Source: Actinomycetota bacterium
GTDB taxonomy: Bacteria > Actinomycetota > Actinomycetes > Streptosporangiales > Streptosporangiaceae
Assembly (NCBI GenBank): GCA_027314515.1
Contig: DAHVAR010000181.1
Location: 17,111-81,110, forward strand
Direction of reading: 5' to 3'
Length of the DNA: 64,000 nucleotides
A program made the position numbers and the translations under genes. Shown piece by piece: positions 16,782-25,573 of the stretch. The notes beneath the pieces were generated by a model. That model saw only the letters and a list, made by a program, of their open reading frames with translations. It was not told where the DNA came from and searched no databases. Every line of letters begins with the position of its first letter. Within the stretch, counting starts at the first letter, position 1.

Positions 16782-17219
16782 ATGTCAGGCATAGTCGTGG
16801 GCATCGACGGATCGCAGAATGCCAGTCACGCCCTTGACTGGGCGATGGCGGAGGCCGCCTTGCGCAAGACGCAGCTCACCGCGGTCGCGGTCGTCGCGGT
16901 GCCGGCGAGTGCCGGAACCGGCCTTCCGGCCCCCGTGCTCGGTGACGACGAGCGAGTGGCAGCAACCCGCAAGTCGGCGGAGGCAGCGGTCGAAGCCGCC
17001 GCAGCCAAGCTCGGATCGGCTAAGCCGGAGTCGGTCACCGTGGCGACGGTGCCGGGGTTTCCGGCGGAGGCGCTCATTGACGCAGCCGAAGACAGCGACC
17101 TTCTCGTCGTAGGCGCCCGCGGTGCCGGCGGATTCGCCTCGCTCCTCCTCGGCTCGGTCAGCAACCAGGTAGTGCACCACGTCAGCTGCCCGGTCGTGGT
17201 CGTGCCCGCGGCAAGATAG
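16782..17219 (+). CDS. Universal stress protein (single UspA domain)
   Basis: A 145-residue UspA-fold protein. It starts MSGIVVGIDGSQNASHALDW, and the ATP-binding loop near the C-terminus is VVGARGAGGFASLLLGSVSNQVVHH, matching the G-x2-G-x9-G-S/T ATP motif, then CPVVVVPA. Mycobacterial relatives are members of the DosR dormancy regulon. ATG 16782 has gggaagagggatgaag upstream; the ATG two codons earlier is an alternative. It is monocistronic, with a DosR-like box about 105 bp before its start. Confidence 0.88.
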   Translation: MSGIVVGIDGSQNASHALDWAMAEAALRKTQLTAVAVVAVPASAGTGLPAPVLGDDERVAATRKSAEAAVEAAAAKLGSAKPESVTVATVPGFPAEALIDAAEDSDLLVVGARGAGGFASLLLGSVSNQVVHHVSCPVVVVPAAR

Positions 17220-17325
17220 GCACCACGGCGCGGCGGACCGCGCGTGCTCGTGCACACGACCTAGCACGCGGCCAGCACGCGGACAGCGGGATCGAGGTGT
17301 CGGTTCCGAGCGGCCACGATGCGGT

Positions 17326-17427
17326 CTAGATGCCGTATACCTCGCGGAGCCGGCGGATATCCTCCCGGCCCGCCAGCAGCGCAATGCAGATCGCGGCGAT
17401 GGCCGCCACCAGCAGCAGTCGCTTCAC
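17326..17427 (-). CDS. 33-residue DUF6893-like membrane microprotein
   Basis: On the minus strand GTG 17427 starts a 33-codon frame whose product is one hydrophobic helix (VKRLLLVAAIAAICIALLAG) followed by a charged tail, REDIRRLREVYGI. The layout M-K-K-L-L-L ... D-I-R-R-Y-L-x-x matches the actinobacterial DUF6893 small-protein family. A strong Shine-Dalgarno GGAGG sits eight bases before the GTG. It lies antisense in the gap between two usp genes. Function unknown; it is probably inserted in the cytoplasmic membrane. Confidence 0.6.
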   Translation of the reverse strand: MKRLLLVAAIAAICIALLAGREDIRRLREVYGI

Positions 17428-17496
17428 CGGCTAGCCTCCGCTTCGTCCGGACGGGCAGTTCGTTCCTGTCAGGCTGCCTGCGGCGGCCAGGCCCGT

Positions 17497-17516
17497 GCAG
17501 GGCCCAAAGTCCGGAC
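17497..17516. promoter_or_regulatory. Weak DosR-like half-matching box
   Basis: GGGCCCAAAGTCCG matches five of the six key DosR-box positions (last C is G). It lies 90 bp upstream of a better box and may be chance. Confidence 0.25.
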
Positions 17517-17592
17517 CCGAAGGGCGCTCGGTCCTTCCTCCGGAGCCGCTGCCCGATAAGTGATCTTGCGATCTGGGAAGTCAGGAGCTATG

Positions 17593-17612
17593 GCCGGGAC
17601 TATGGACCCTGG
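17593..17612. promoter_or_regulatory. DosR/DevR-like box upstream of the usp-xfp-ackA operon
   Basis: GGGACTATGGACCC fits all six key positions. Its centre is about 110 bp before the GAGG-preceded ATG at 17713. Confidence 0.5.
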
Positions 17613-17712
17613 CCCGGCTCGCCGATGGACCGTTGGATGAAGATCGGCCGGCTGGCTCATGTCACGCGCCCGCGAGAAAAGCCCGGGCCGGCAAGATTGC
17701 GAGGCAGACTCG

Positions 17713-18171
17713 ATGTCCACTGAAGGCAGTCAAGCAGCACCACGTGTCGTGGTCGGCGTCGACGGCTCAGCCGAGTCGGTCAGCGCCCTGAGGTGGGCAG
17801 CCGGTTATGCCAAGGCAACCGGGGCCGCCCTCACCGCGGTGCTGTCCTGGCATTACCCGGCACCGGTCGGACTCGCCCCAGTCGGCGTCGCGCCCAGAGC
17901 AGTCTCCGACGAGGTGCGCTCGAACCTGCAGGAGGCGCTGGACAAGACGCTGGCCGAGGCCTTCGGCACCTCAGCGCCAGCAAACGTGCAGGCCAAGCTC
18001 GCCTATGGCCACCCGGCCGCGGTGCTGGTCGAGGAGTCCCGGCAGGCAGACCTGCTGGTGGTCGGCCATCGCGGGCACGGGGCGTTCACCGGCATGCTCG
18101 TCGGCTCGGTCAGCATCCATTGCGTGAGCAACGCGGCGTGCCCGGTCGTCGTGGTCCGCGGCCGGGCATGA
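17713..18171 (+). CDS. Universal stress protein, first gene of the phosphoketolase operon
   Basis: A 152-residue UspA domain: [20 protein letters not shown] at the N-terminus and [23 protein letters not shown] with CPVVVVRG at the C-terminus, an intact ATP-binding G-x2-G-x9-GS motif. ATG 17713 has gcgaggcagactcg upstream. Its stop codon overlaps the ATG of the phosphoketolase gene (ATGA), so stress protein and carbon enzyme are translationally coupled. Confidence 0.88.
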   Translation: MSTEGSQAAPRVVVGVDGSAESVSALRWAAGYAKATGAALTAVLSWHYPAPVGLAPVGVAPRAVSDEVRSNLQEALDKTLAEAFGTSAPANVQAKLAYGHPAAVLVEESRQADLLVVGHRGHGAFTGMLVGSVSIHCVSNAACPVVVVRGRA

Positions 18172-20567
18172 GAACCGTAGCGGCCGCCGCGGCCGCGCCG
18201 ACGGCGGATACCCAGACGCTCGACAGGTACTGGCGGGCCGCCAATTACCTCGCCGTCGGCCAGATCTACCTGATGGCTAACCCCCTGCTCTCGCAGCCGC
18301 TGCAGGCCGAGCACGTCAAGCCGCGGCTGCTCGGGCACTGGGGCACCACGCCCGGCCTCAACTTCATCTGGGCGCACCTGGACCGCGCGATCAAGACGCA
18401 CGATGCCGAGATGATGATCGTGATCGGGCCCGGCCACGGGGGCCCGGCGGCACTCGCCAACACCTGGCTGGAAGGCAGCTATACCGATACTTATCCGAGC
18501 GTGCGGCGTGACGCCGCCGGGATGCTGCAGTTGTTCCGCCAGTTCTCGTTTCCCGGCGGAGTGCCGAGCCATGTCGCGCCGGAGGTTCCCGGCTCCATCC
18601 ACGAGGGTGGCGAGCTTGGCTACTCGCTGTCGCACGCACACGGCGCGGCATTCGACAACCCGGACCTGATCGTCGCGTGCGTGGTAGGTGACGGCGAGGC
18701 CGAGACCGGCCCGCTGGCGACAAGCTGGCACAGCCACCGGTTCCTCAACCCGGTCGGCGACGGCGCTGTCCTCCCGATCCTGCACCTCAACGGCTGGAAG
18801 ATCGCCAACCCGGCGGTGCTAGCCCGGCTGCCCGATGACGAACTCGACGCCCTGCTTCGAGGCTACGGCTACGAGCCTGCGTACGTGACCGGCAGCCACG
18901 ACCACGTTCCCCACCAGGAGATGGCCGCCACCCTAGATGCCGTGATCGCACGGATCCGGACGATTCTCGGGGACGCCAGGGCTGGCGGGCGCCGCGACAG
19001 CATCCGGTGGCCGATGATCGTGATGCGGACCCCGAAGGGCTGGACCGGCCCCGCCGAGGTGGACGGCCTGCCGGTGGAGGGCACCTGGCGTGCGCACCAG
19101 GTGCCGCTGCCCGAGGTGCGGACTAACCCAGCGCATCTGCGACAGCTCGATGAGTGGATGCGGTCCTACCGGCCGGAGGAGCTGTTCGCGCCGGATGGCA
19201 GCCCGCGGGCTGACCTGCTCGGGTACGTGCCGGCCGGAAACCGCCGGCTCGGCTCGACTCAGCACGCGAACGGCGGCATCCTGCTGCGCGACCTCGCCCT
19301 GCCGGACTTCCGCGACTACGGGGTGCCCGTGCAGGCTCCCGGCGCGCGCGAGTCGGAGCCGACCAGGGTACTCGGCGCGATGCTGCGCGACGTGCTGCGG
19401 CGCAACGCCGGGCAGCGGAACTTCCGCATTGTCGGGCCGGACGAGACCGAGTCCAACCGGCTGACCGCGGTGCTCGAGGTGACCGGCAAGACCTGGGAAG
19501 AGCAGAACCTGCCGGTGGACAGGAACCTCGCAGCTGACGGGCGGGTGATGGAGATCCTGTCCGAGCACACCTGCCAGGGCTGGCTCGAGGGCTATCTGCT
19601 GACCGGCAGGCATGGCTTGTTCTCCTGCTACGAGGCTTTCATCCACATTGTGGACTCGATGTTCAACCAGCACGCCAAGTGGCTGAAAGTGGCCGGGCAG
19701 CTGCCCTGGCGGCGGCCGATCGCCTCCCTGAACATCCTGCTGACCTCGCACGTCTGGCGCCAGGACCACAACGGCTTCAGCCACCAGGACCCTGGCTTCA
19801 TCGATCACGTCGTCAACAAGAAGGCCGAGGTCATCCGGGTCTACCTGCCGCCGGACGCGAACACCCTGCTGTCGGTAGCCGACCACTGCCTGCGCAGCCG
19901 CGACTACGTCAACGTGATCGTGGCAGGCAAGCAGCCGAGCCCAGACTGGCTCGACATGGACTCCGCGATCCTGCACTGCGCTCGCGGCGCGGGAATCTGG
20001 GAGTGGGCCAGCAGCGACACCGACGGCATCGAGCCGGACATCGTGCTCGGCTGCGCCGGTGACGTGCCGACGCTGGAGGTGCTGGCAGCGACCAGCATCC
20101 TCCGCCGCGAACTGCCTGACCTGCGAGTGCGGGTGGTCAACGTGGTCGACCTGATGCGACTGCAGCCGGACACCGAACATCCGCACGGGATGAACGACGC
20201 CGAGTTCAACGCGCTGTTCCCGCCGGACCGGCCGGTGGTCTTCGCCTATCACGGCTACCCGTGGCTGATCCACCGGCTGACTTACCGGCGGGACGGGCAT
20301 AACAACTTCCACGTCCGCGGATACAAGGAGGAGGGCACCACCACGACCCCGTTCGACATGGTGGTTATGAACGACATGGACCGGTTCCACCTGGTCATGG
20401 ACGTTATCGACCGGGTGCCGGGACTTGCTTCGCGGGCTGGGCAGCTGCGGCAGAAGATGGTGGACACCAGGTCCAGGCACCGCGCCTGGACCAGGGAGTA
20501 TGGCGAGGACCTGCCGGAAGTGCGGGACTGGACCTGGTCGCCCCGGTCGCCCGGGTCGCCCCGATGA
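18168..20567 (+). CDS. xfp: Phosphoketolase (xylulose-5-phosphate/fructose-6-phosphate)
   Basis: A full-length 799-residue thiamine-diphosphate enzyme that splits xylulose-5-P or fructose-6-P into acetyl phosphate and an aldose phosphate. The N-terminus reads [15 protein letters not shown]; other landmarks are [30 protein letters not shown], the TPP loop [35 protein letters not shown] and [16 protein letters not shown] 18168 overlaps the usp stop and its own stop overlaps the ackA start. The pair provides an oxygen-independent route to acetate with one ATP by substrate-level phosphorylation, fitting the hypoxia context. Confidence 0.95.
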   Translation: MRTVAAAAAAPTADTQTLDRYWRAANYLAVGQIYLMANPLLSQPLQAEHVKPRLLGHWGTTPGLNFIWAHLDRAIKTHDAEMMIVIGPGHGGPAALANTWLEGSYTDTYPSVRRDAAGMLQLFRQFSFPGGVPSHVAPEVPGSIHEGGELGYSLSHAHGAAFDNPDLIVACVVGDGEAETGPLATSWHSHRFLNPVGDGAVLPILHLNGWKIANPAVLARLPDDELDALLRGYGYEPAYVTGSHDHVPHQEMAATLDAVIARIRTILGDARAGGRRDSIRWPMIVMRTPKGWTGPAEVDGLPVEGTWRAHQVPLPEVRTNPAHLRQLDEWMRSYRPEELFAPDGSPRADLLGYVPAGNRRLGSTQHANGGILLRDLALPDFRDYGVPVQAPGARESEPTRVLGAMLRDVLRRNAGQRNFRIVGPDETESNRLTAVLEVTGKTWEEQNLPVDRNLAADGRVMEILSEHTCQGWLEGYLLTGRHGLFSCYEAFIHIVDSMFNQHAKWLKVAGQLPWRRPIASLNILLTSHVWRQDHNGFSHQDPGFIDHVVNKKAEVIRVYLPPDANTLLSVADHCLRSRDYVNVIVAGKQPSPDWLDMDSAILHCARGAGIWEWASSDTDGIEPDIVLGCAGDVPTLEVLAATSILRRELPDLRVRVVNVVDLMRLQPDTEHPHGMNDAEFNALFPPDRPVVFAYHGYPWLIHRLTYRRDGHNNFHVRGYKEEGTTTTPFDMVVMNDMDRFHLVMDVIDRVPGLASRAGQLRQKMVDTRSRHRAWTREYGEDLPEVRDWTWSPRSPGSPR

Positions 20568-21727
20568 CACTGGCCGACCCGGGCTCCGCTACGGCTGCGC
20601 CGACTCCGGCGGGAACGCCCGCTGGCGTCCTCATCATGAACGCCGGCTCGAGCAGTCTGAAGGCCAGTGTGCTCGGCCCCGGCGACACGGTGGATGACGC
20701 ACTGGAGCTGGCGGACTGGGATGGCAGCCCGGACCACGGCGAGCTGACCGGATTCCTGGCAGCGGCCGCATCCCGCACCGCCGTCGTGGCGCACCGCGTG
20801 GTCCACGGCGGCAGCGTGTTCAGCCACGCCGTGCTGATCGACGACACCGTGATCGAGGCCATCCGCGGCCTGGCGGACCTGGCTCCGCTGCACCAGCCAC
20901 GGGCGCTGGCGGGCATTGCAGCGGCCGCACGGCTGCTGCCGGGGCTGCCCGCAGTGGCCTGCTTTGACACCGCATTTCACGCCCGGATGCCCGACGCCGC
21001 TGCCAGGTACGCGCTGCCCGCAGGCTGGACCGCCCGGTTCGGCCTGCGGAGGTTCGGATTCCACGGATTGTCGCATGCGTACGCTTCCCGGCGCGCGGCG
21101 CAGCTAGTCGGGCGCCAGCTCGCCGACCTGCGCATCGTCACCTGCCATCTCGGGGCCGGCGCGTCGCTCGCAGCGGTGTTTCGGGGCCGGAGCGTGGACA
21201 CGACGATGGGCTTCACGCCGCTGGAAGGACTCGTCATGGCAACCAGGAGCGGCAGCGTCGACCCCGGCCTGCTCGTCTGGCTATTGCAGCACGGCCAGCT
21301 GAGTATCGCCGAGCTGTCGGCCGGCCTGGAGAAAGAGTCGGGCCTGGCGGGATTGTCCGGAGTGCCGTCCGGCGACATGCGTGCGGTGCTGCGCGCGGCA
21401 GACGCCGGCCTGCCCGCCGCATTGCTGGCGGTCGAGGTGTACCTGCACCGGCTGCGCCGCGAGATAGCTGCCATGGCTGCCGCCATGAACGGCTTCGACG
21501 CGCTGGTCTTCACCGGCGGCGTCGGCGAGCACAGCAGCGCTGTCCGCGCTGCCGCCACGGCCGGTCTTGCGTTCCTTGGCGTCACGCTCGACCCTGACCG
21601 GAATCGGGCAGCGACTGCGGACGCCGTCATCAGCAGCGCGGACTCGACCGCAGCCGCGCTCGTGGTCACCGCCAGGGAGGACGTCGAGATGGCCCGGCAG
21701 GCTCGCGGCGCGCTCGCAGCCGCCTAG
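20564..21727 (+). CDS. ackA: Acetate kinase
   Basis: A 387-residue acetate/butyrate kinase of the ASKHA fold: [13 protein letters not shown] (25-37), [38 protein letters not shown]-type [37 protein letters not shown] and [11 protein letters not shown]. It converts acetyl phosphate made by the phosphoketolase to acetate, forming ATP. Its ATG overlaps the xfp stop (ATGA). The protein has about 20 extra low-complexity residues at the N-terminus before the conserved strand. No phosphotransacetylase gene is nearby, consistent with acetyl phosphate coming directly from phosphoketolase. Confidence 0.95.
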   Translation: MTLADPGSATAAPTPAGTPAGVLIMNAGSSSLKASVLGPGDTVDDALELADWDGSPDHGELTGFLAAAASRTAVVAHRVVHGGSVFSHAVLIDDTVIEAIRGLADLAPLHQPRALAGIAAAARLLPGLPAVACFDTAFHARMPDAAARYALPAGWTARFGLRRFGFHGLSHAYASRRAAQLVGRQLADLRIVTCHLGAGASLAAVFRGRSVDTTMGFTPLEGLVMATRSGSVDPGLLVWLLQHGQLSIAELSAGLEKESGLAGLSGVPSGDMRAVLRAADAGLPAALLAVEVYLHRLRREIAAMAAAMNGFDALVFTGGVGEHSSAVRAAATAGLAFLGVTLDPDRNRAATADAVISSADSTAAALVVTAREDVEMARQARGALAAA

Positions 21728-21742
21728 CACGCCGCCTGGCCT

Positions 21743-21762
21743 GCCGGGACTGAGGTCACTGG
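21743..21762. promoter_or_regulatory. DosR/DevR-like box upstream of the hsp20-usp-CBS operon
   Basis: GGGACTGAGGTCAC fits the six key positions but has a less perfect right arm. The centre is about 88 bp before GTG 21841. Confidence 0.4.
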
Positions 21763-21840
21763 CAGTCCCTGCCTTTGACCCTAACTGCCAGGTCAGCGCG
21801 CCAGCACAGTGGGAGATAACGGAACAAGGAGGGCTGAGAC

Positions 21841-22263
21841 GTGACAGCACGGCGGGTCACCGACAGCAGCATTTCCGATTGGGCCGGGTCACCGCTGTCG
21901 ACGGTGCACCGGTCGGCAACGCGGCCGCTACTGATTCCGGTGGAGCAATACTCAGACGGGCCAAGTTACCTCATCCGGCTGGAGGTTCCCGGCGTTGACC
22001 CGGCCACCGGCCTCGCTGTCTGCGTGCAGGCCGGTACTCTGGTCGTGCAGGCTCAGCGTACGGACTCCGCACCGCACTGGCATCAGAGTGAGTTCCGGTA
22101 CGGCCGGTTTGAACGGCATGTTGTGCTGCCGCCCAGTGCTGACGTTCACGACATGTCAGCGATTTACCGCAACGGGATCCTCACCGTCCGCATCGGGATA
22201 AAGCCGGAACAACAGCTGGCGGCCGGACCAGTCGAGGCCGTCGATGTCGAGATCCAGCGATGA
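21841..22263 (+). CDS. Hsp20/alpha-crystallin small heat-shock protein
   Basis: A 140-residue sHSP resembling HspX of mycobacteria, an ATP-independent chaperone induced in hypoxia. The alpha-crystallin domain runs from about residue 33 (IPVEQYSDGPSYLIRLEVPGV) to the hallmark YRNGILTVRIG. GTG 21841 has an excellent RBS, aaggagggctgagac. It starts an operon with a universal stress protein (45-bp gap) and a CBS-BON protein. Confidence 0.88.
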   Translation: MTARRVTDSSISDWAGSPLSTVHRSATRPLLIPVEQYSDGPSYLIRLEVPGVDPATGLAVCVQAGTLVVQAQRTDSAPHWHQSEFRYGRFERHVVLPPSADVHDMSAIYRNGILTVRIGIKPEQQLAAGPVEAVDVEIQR

Positions 22264-22308
22264 GATCGCAGCAAGGCGGGTCAGCCGGTCAGGGACGGGA
22301 GGGCCATC

Positions 22309-22863
22309 ATGGACAAGGCGGCCATTAATCCGGTTATCGTCGCCGGGGTCAGCGGTTCGCCTGCTTCGGCACGCGCGCTGCGATGGGCAGCCGACGAAGT
22401 GCAGCGGCGTCACGGCCAGCTGAAGGTCGTACTGGCCTGGCATGCCGAGCAGCGAGCTTACTACGCGCCGTCGATGACTCCGCAGGACCTGGCCGCACGC
22501 CAGCAGCATGCCAGGGACAGGCTTGCCGCGACACTGCGGGCCGTCCTGGGCCCGGAGCTGGCTGCGGGGGTAACGACAGAGGTGACAGAGGGCGAACCTG
22601 AGCGCGCACTGGTCGACTTCTCGGCGGGTGCCGACCTGCTCGTCCTTGGCGCAGCATCGGGCCAGCTAGCCGGGCGTTCGATCGGCCCGGTGGTGCGGAC
22701 ATGCCTGAGCCGCGCCCATTGCCCTGTCGTGGTAGTCGGGCCAGAAGGCCAGGACCTGTCCGGCAGTGATTCCGGCGACCTGGCAGGTGTCGCCGGTGAT
22801 TCGCGCGATGACTGGAAACTCGTGGTGGCCGGAGTGGTGCCGGCCCCGCGAGCGGGCGATTAG
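22309..22863 (+). CDS. Universal stress protein
   Basis: A 184-residue UspA-type protein: VIVAGVSGSPASARALRWAA, a WHAEQRAYYAPS insertion typical of actinobacterial members, and LGAASGQLAGRSIGPVVRTC followed by CPVVVVG. The ATP-loop glycine spacing is altered (GAASGQLAGRSIGPV), so nucleotide binding is uncertain. A 35-residue acidic, Asp/Ser-rich tail follows the domain. Second gene of the hsp20 operon. Confidence 0.85.
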   Translation: MDKAAINPVIVAGVSGSPASARALRWAADEVQRRHGQLKVVLAWHAEQRAYYAPSMTPQDLAARQQHARDRLAATLRAVLGPELAAGVTTEVTEGEPERALVDFSAGADLLVLGAASGQLAGRSIGPVVRTCLSRAHCPVVVVGPEGQDLSGSDSGDLAGVAGDSRDDWKLVVAGVVPAPRAGD

Positions 22864-22878
22864 CGAGGCGGAGGCGAA

Positions 22879-23790
22879 ATGAGCCGTAAAGATGTGCACC
22901 TGGACGCCATGCTTCGGCACCTTGGCGCCGCTTACTACGATTCGCTGCATGGCCGGGCGACGCCGCCGGATGTCACCAGGGCCGTCAATCAGGTTGCCCG
23001 CGAACTGGGCGAGACGGCTGTCGTCCGGCAGACCCCGCCGCGTCCTCGCAAGGCCGAGGCGCACCGGGCCGGCGAGCATGACCACCCGCCCGCCAAGCAC
23101 CACGGCCGATGGCATAGCCGGGTACAGGACGTCATGACCACCGACATCGTCGCCGTGGACCGCATCACCCCGTTCAAGCAGATCGCCTGGCTGCTGGTCC
23201 AGCATCAGATCAACGGCGTGCCGGTACTGAGCCTCGGCCGCCACGTCGCCGGGGTCATCACCGAAGGTGACCTCATCGCCGCCAGGGACAAGCACGCGGG
23301 CCAGCGGAAACGCTGGACCGGATCCCCGCGGTACGGCACCGACCGTAGCCGGTACAACCGGCTGACGGCGGAGCACCTCATGACTGCCCCGGCCATTACG
23401 ATCCATCCGGATACCGCCATAGCGGGCGCTGCCAGGCTGATGCGAGACCATCACATCAAGCTGCTGCCGGTCGTCGACCAGAACGGCAAGGCCATCGGCG
23501 TGGTCAGCCGGCGCGACCTGCTCAGCGTCTTCCTCGTCGCCGATGCCGAGATAGCCCGCCAGGTTAGGGAGCTAATCGAGGAAATGGCAGGTGGCGAACC
23601 GACCGGGATCAAGGTGGAGGTACACGGCGGCATCGTGACGCTGTCCGGCCAGCCCGAGGCTGCGCTGCATAGCGAGATGGCCACGGCAATCGACCTGGCC
23701 TGGGACATCGACGGCGTCGTCGACATCATCGATCACGTCGCGAGCCCGCAGCCGGCGTTACCGCAGGCACCCGGCAATAGCGAGCCGTGA
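22879..23790 (+). CDS. CBS-pair and BON domain protein
   Basis: A 303-residue protein with an N-terminal helical/His-rich region (residues 1-78), two CBS motifs (VQDVMTTDIVAV from about 81; LMTAPAITIHPDTA from about 170) and a C-terminal BON domain (IKVEVHGGIVTLSGQPEAA). CBS pairs usually bind adenosine nucleotides, and BON domains bind lipids or membranes. The mycobacterial relative Rv2626c (HRP1) is strongly hypoxia-induced. ATG 22879 follows the usp stop by 15 bp with cgaggcggaggcgaa as RBS. It is paralogous to the CBS-BON gene at 27714-28490. Confidence 0.85.
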   Translation: MSRKDVHLDAMLRHLGAAYYDSLHGRATPPDVTRAVNQVARELGETAVVRQTPPRPRKAEAHRAGEHDHPPAKHHGRWHSRVQDVMTTDIVAVDRITPFKQIAWLLVQHQINGVPVLSLGRHVAGVITEGDLIAARDKHAGQRKRWTGSPRYGTDRSRYNRLTAEHLMTAPAITIHPDTAIAGAARLMRDHHIKLLPVVDQNGKAIGVVSRRDLLSVFLVADAEIARQVRELIEEMAGGEPTGIKVEVHGGIVTLSGQPEAALHSEMATAIDLAWDIDGVVDIIDHVASPQPALPQAPGNSEP

Positions 23791-23794
23791 TTGC

Positions 23795-24793
23795 TCAGTT
23801 GTGCAGGACGGCTGCGCCGCTGAACCGGCCGCGCGCCAGGTCAAGGAGCGCCTCCGGCGCGCTGGCCATCGGGTAGGGCACGGTAGTCGGCTTGATGCCC
23901 AGGCGCGCGGCCAGCGCGAGGAACTCCTCGCCATCGCCACGCGTGTTGGCGGTAACGCTGCGCACCTGCCGCTCTTCGAACAGTTCGCTGGCATAGGTAA
24001 GCGGCGGGATGTCCGACAGCCAGATCCCGGCAATGGCGAGCGTGCCGCCGCGATCCAGCGCGCGCAGCGCGACCGGGACAAGCTCGCCAGCCGGAGCGAA
24101 CAAGATCGCCCCGTCCAGCGGCTCGGGCGGAGCGTCGGCCGCGTCGCCAACTGAGTCGGCGCCAAGCTTTGCGGCTAGGCTGCGGTTGCCCTCTCCCCGG
24201 GTCAGCACGTGCACCCGCAGGCCCTGGTGCAGCGCGATCTGCGCGGTAATGTGCGCGCTGCCGCCGAAGCCGTAGATTCCCAGCCGGCCCGCCGCCGGAA
24301 CCGCGGCTCTCTTCAGCGCCCGGTAGCCGATGATGCCCGCGCACAGCAACGGAGCAGCATGCTCGTCGTCGAGTTGGCCGGGCAGCCGGTAGGCGTAGGC
24401 CTCGTCGGCGAGGCACGCGTCGGCGTAGCCACCGTCGACGTCCCAGCCGGTGAAGACCGGCTGCAGGCAGAGATTCTCCGCTCCGCGGCGGCAGAACTTG
24501 CAGCTTCCGTCGGTGCCGCCGAGCCACGGCACGCCAATCCGGTCGCCGAGCGCGAACCTGGTCGCGCCTGGCCCGAGAGCGTCGATGACGCCCACGATCT
24601 CGTGGCCGACCGCGACCTCCGGTCGCTTCGGCGGCAAGTCGCCCTCGGCCAGGTGCAGATCCGTACGGCAGACACCGCAGCAGGTAACCCGTACCCGGAC
24701 CTGCCCGGCGCCCGGCACGGGCTCGTCACGCTCTACCCGGCGCAGCGGCTGCTCATCGATCGGCGCGGGTGTCTGGACTACCCATGAATGCAC
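23795..24793 (-). CDS. Zinc-dependent alcohol dehydrogenase (AdhP-like)
   Basis: A 332-residue MDR alcohol dehydrogenase with intact metal sites: catalytic zinc Cys and His in CCGVCRTDLHLAEGD and GHEIVGVID, and the structural zinc cysteines in GSCKFCRRGAENLC. The cofactor motif is YGFGGSAHI. GTG 24793 (VHSWVVQTPAP) is preferred because GGAGG lies just upstream and the sequence matches family N-termini; the frame is open to 24859. It would interconvert primary alcohols and aldehydes, useful for NADH disposal. It is convergent with the CBS-BON gene, separated by only 4 bp. Confidence 0.88.
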   Translation of the reverse strand: MHSWVVQTPAPIDEQPLRRVERDEPVPGAGQVRVRVTCCGVCRTDLHLAEGDLPPKRPEVAVGHEIVGVIDALGPGATRFALGDRIGVPWLGGTDGSCKFCRRGAENLCLQPVFTGWDVDGGYADACLADEAYAYRLPGQLDDEHAAPLLCAGIIGYRALKRAAVPAAGRLGIYGFGGSAHITAQIALHQGLRVHVLTRGEGNRSLAAKLGADSVGDAADAPPEPLDGAILFAPAGELVPVALRALDRGGTLAIAGIWLSDIPPLTYASELFEERQVRSVTANTRGDGEEFLALAARLGIKPTTVPYPMASAPEALLDLARGRFSGAAVLHN

Positions 24794-24914
24794 CCAGTCC
24801 TCCGTAAAAACCCGTACTCCGGAACTGCCGACGATGGCATCGTCGCCAGCGGCTATCACGGTAGCCGTGCCTGCGCACCGCCGGTTTACGCACCACCGGT
24901 TGCCGAAGCGACGG

Positions 24915-25505
24915 CTATCGGAGCGACGACCACCGCGGACCGGTCACCGCCCAGTCCCTCGTCCAGCCCGCCATCCGGCGGCGATTAGCCAGTACCCGGA
25001 CGACGCCTCCGGCAACCGTGAGCAGCACTGCCAGGCCGATCGGGGCCGTAACGCCGCCCATGACCTCCCATTGGAAGACCTGGGCCCTGGTCAGCGGCGG
25101 GTGCATGAGCTGGCCAGACGGCGTCACCCAGATGGTAGTCCGCTGGCCGCGCCGGGCCCTCAGGCTGACAGCGACCAGCCCGGTCCGGCGCGCGCCATCG
25201 GGAGCCGTCCAGTGCGCGGTCACCCAGGATGCCTCGGCTGTCCCGTCCTGAGCGATCTGCCCGGCAGCGGCGCTCTGCGCCAGGACGGCAGTGACCCGAT
25301 GCCAGCCGACCTCAGACCGCCGTTGCTGCGCGGCCGCTGCGCCGGTCGCCTGCACCGCACCGATGGACAACAACGGCGCGGCAACCAGGAACGCGACAAC
25401 CAGGCCCGTCATGATCGCCCGCTCGACCCGGTCGACATGGCGCCGCAGGGGGTTGCCGATGCCCGTGATCGTGCGGGCCAGTCGCCGCCACAGCTGCCGC
25501 AGCAT
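24915..25505 (-). CDS. Rv1733c-like two-helix membrane protein
   Basis: A 196-residue protein with an Arg-rich N-terminus (MLRQLWRRLARTITGIGNPL), a first transmembrane segment (about 32-55), an extracytoplasmic domain including WVTAHWTAPDG and RTTIWVTPSGQLMHPP, and a second transmembrane helix near 160-180. This is the layout of Rv1733c, a DosR-regulated latency antigen of M. tuberculosis. ATG 25505 has ggacggaggtggccttcg upstream. It is downstream of the Acg-like gene on the same strand (68-bp gap), so it is probably cotranscribed. Confidence 0.75.
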   Translation of the reverse strand: MLRQLWRRLARTITGIGNPLRRHVDRVERAIMTGLVVAFLVAAPLLSIGAVQATGAAAAQQRRSEVGWHRVTAVLAQSAAAGQIAQDGTAEASWVTAHWTAPDGARRTGLVAVSLRARRGQRTTIWVTPSGQLMHPPLTRAQVFQWEVMGGVTAPIGLAVLLTVAGGVVRVLANRRRMAGWTRDWAVTGPRWSSLR

Positions 25506-25573
25506 CGAAGGCCACCTCCGTCCAGCCTGTTCCGTCCACACTGCGCGCCGACTGGCCACCGCGGCAGGGCCGA

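Noticed and set aside
18933..20570. A 545-codon minus-strand open frame
   Set aside because: It is a shadow of the phosphoketolase gene; the composition is His/Val/Arg-rich with no domain.
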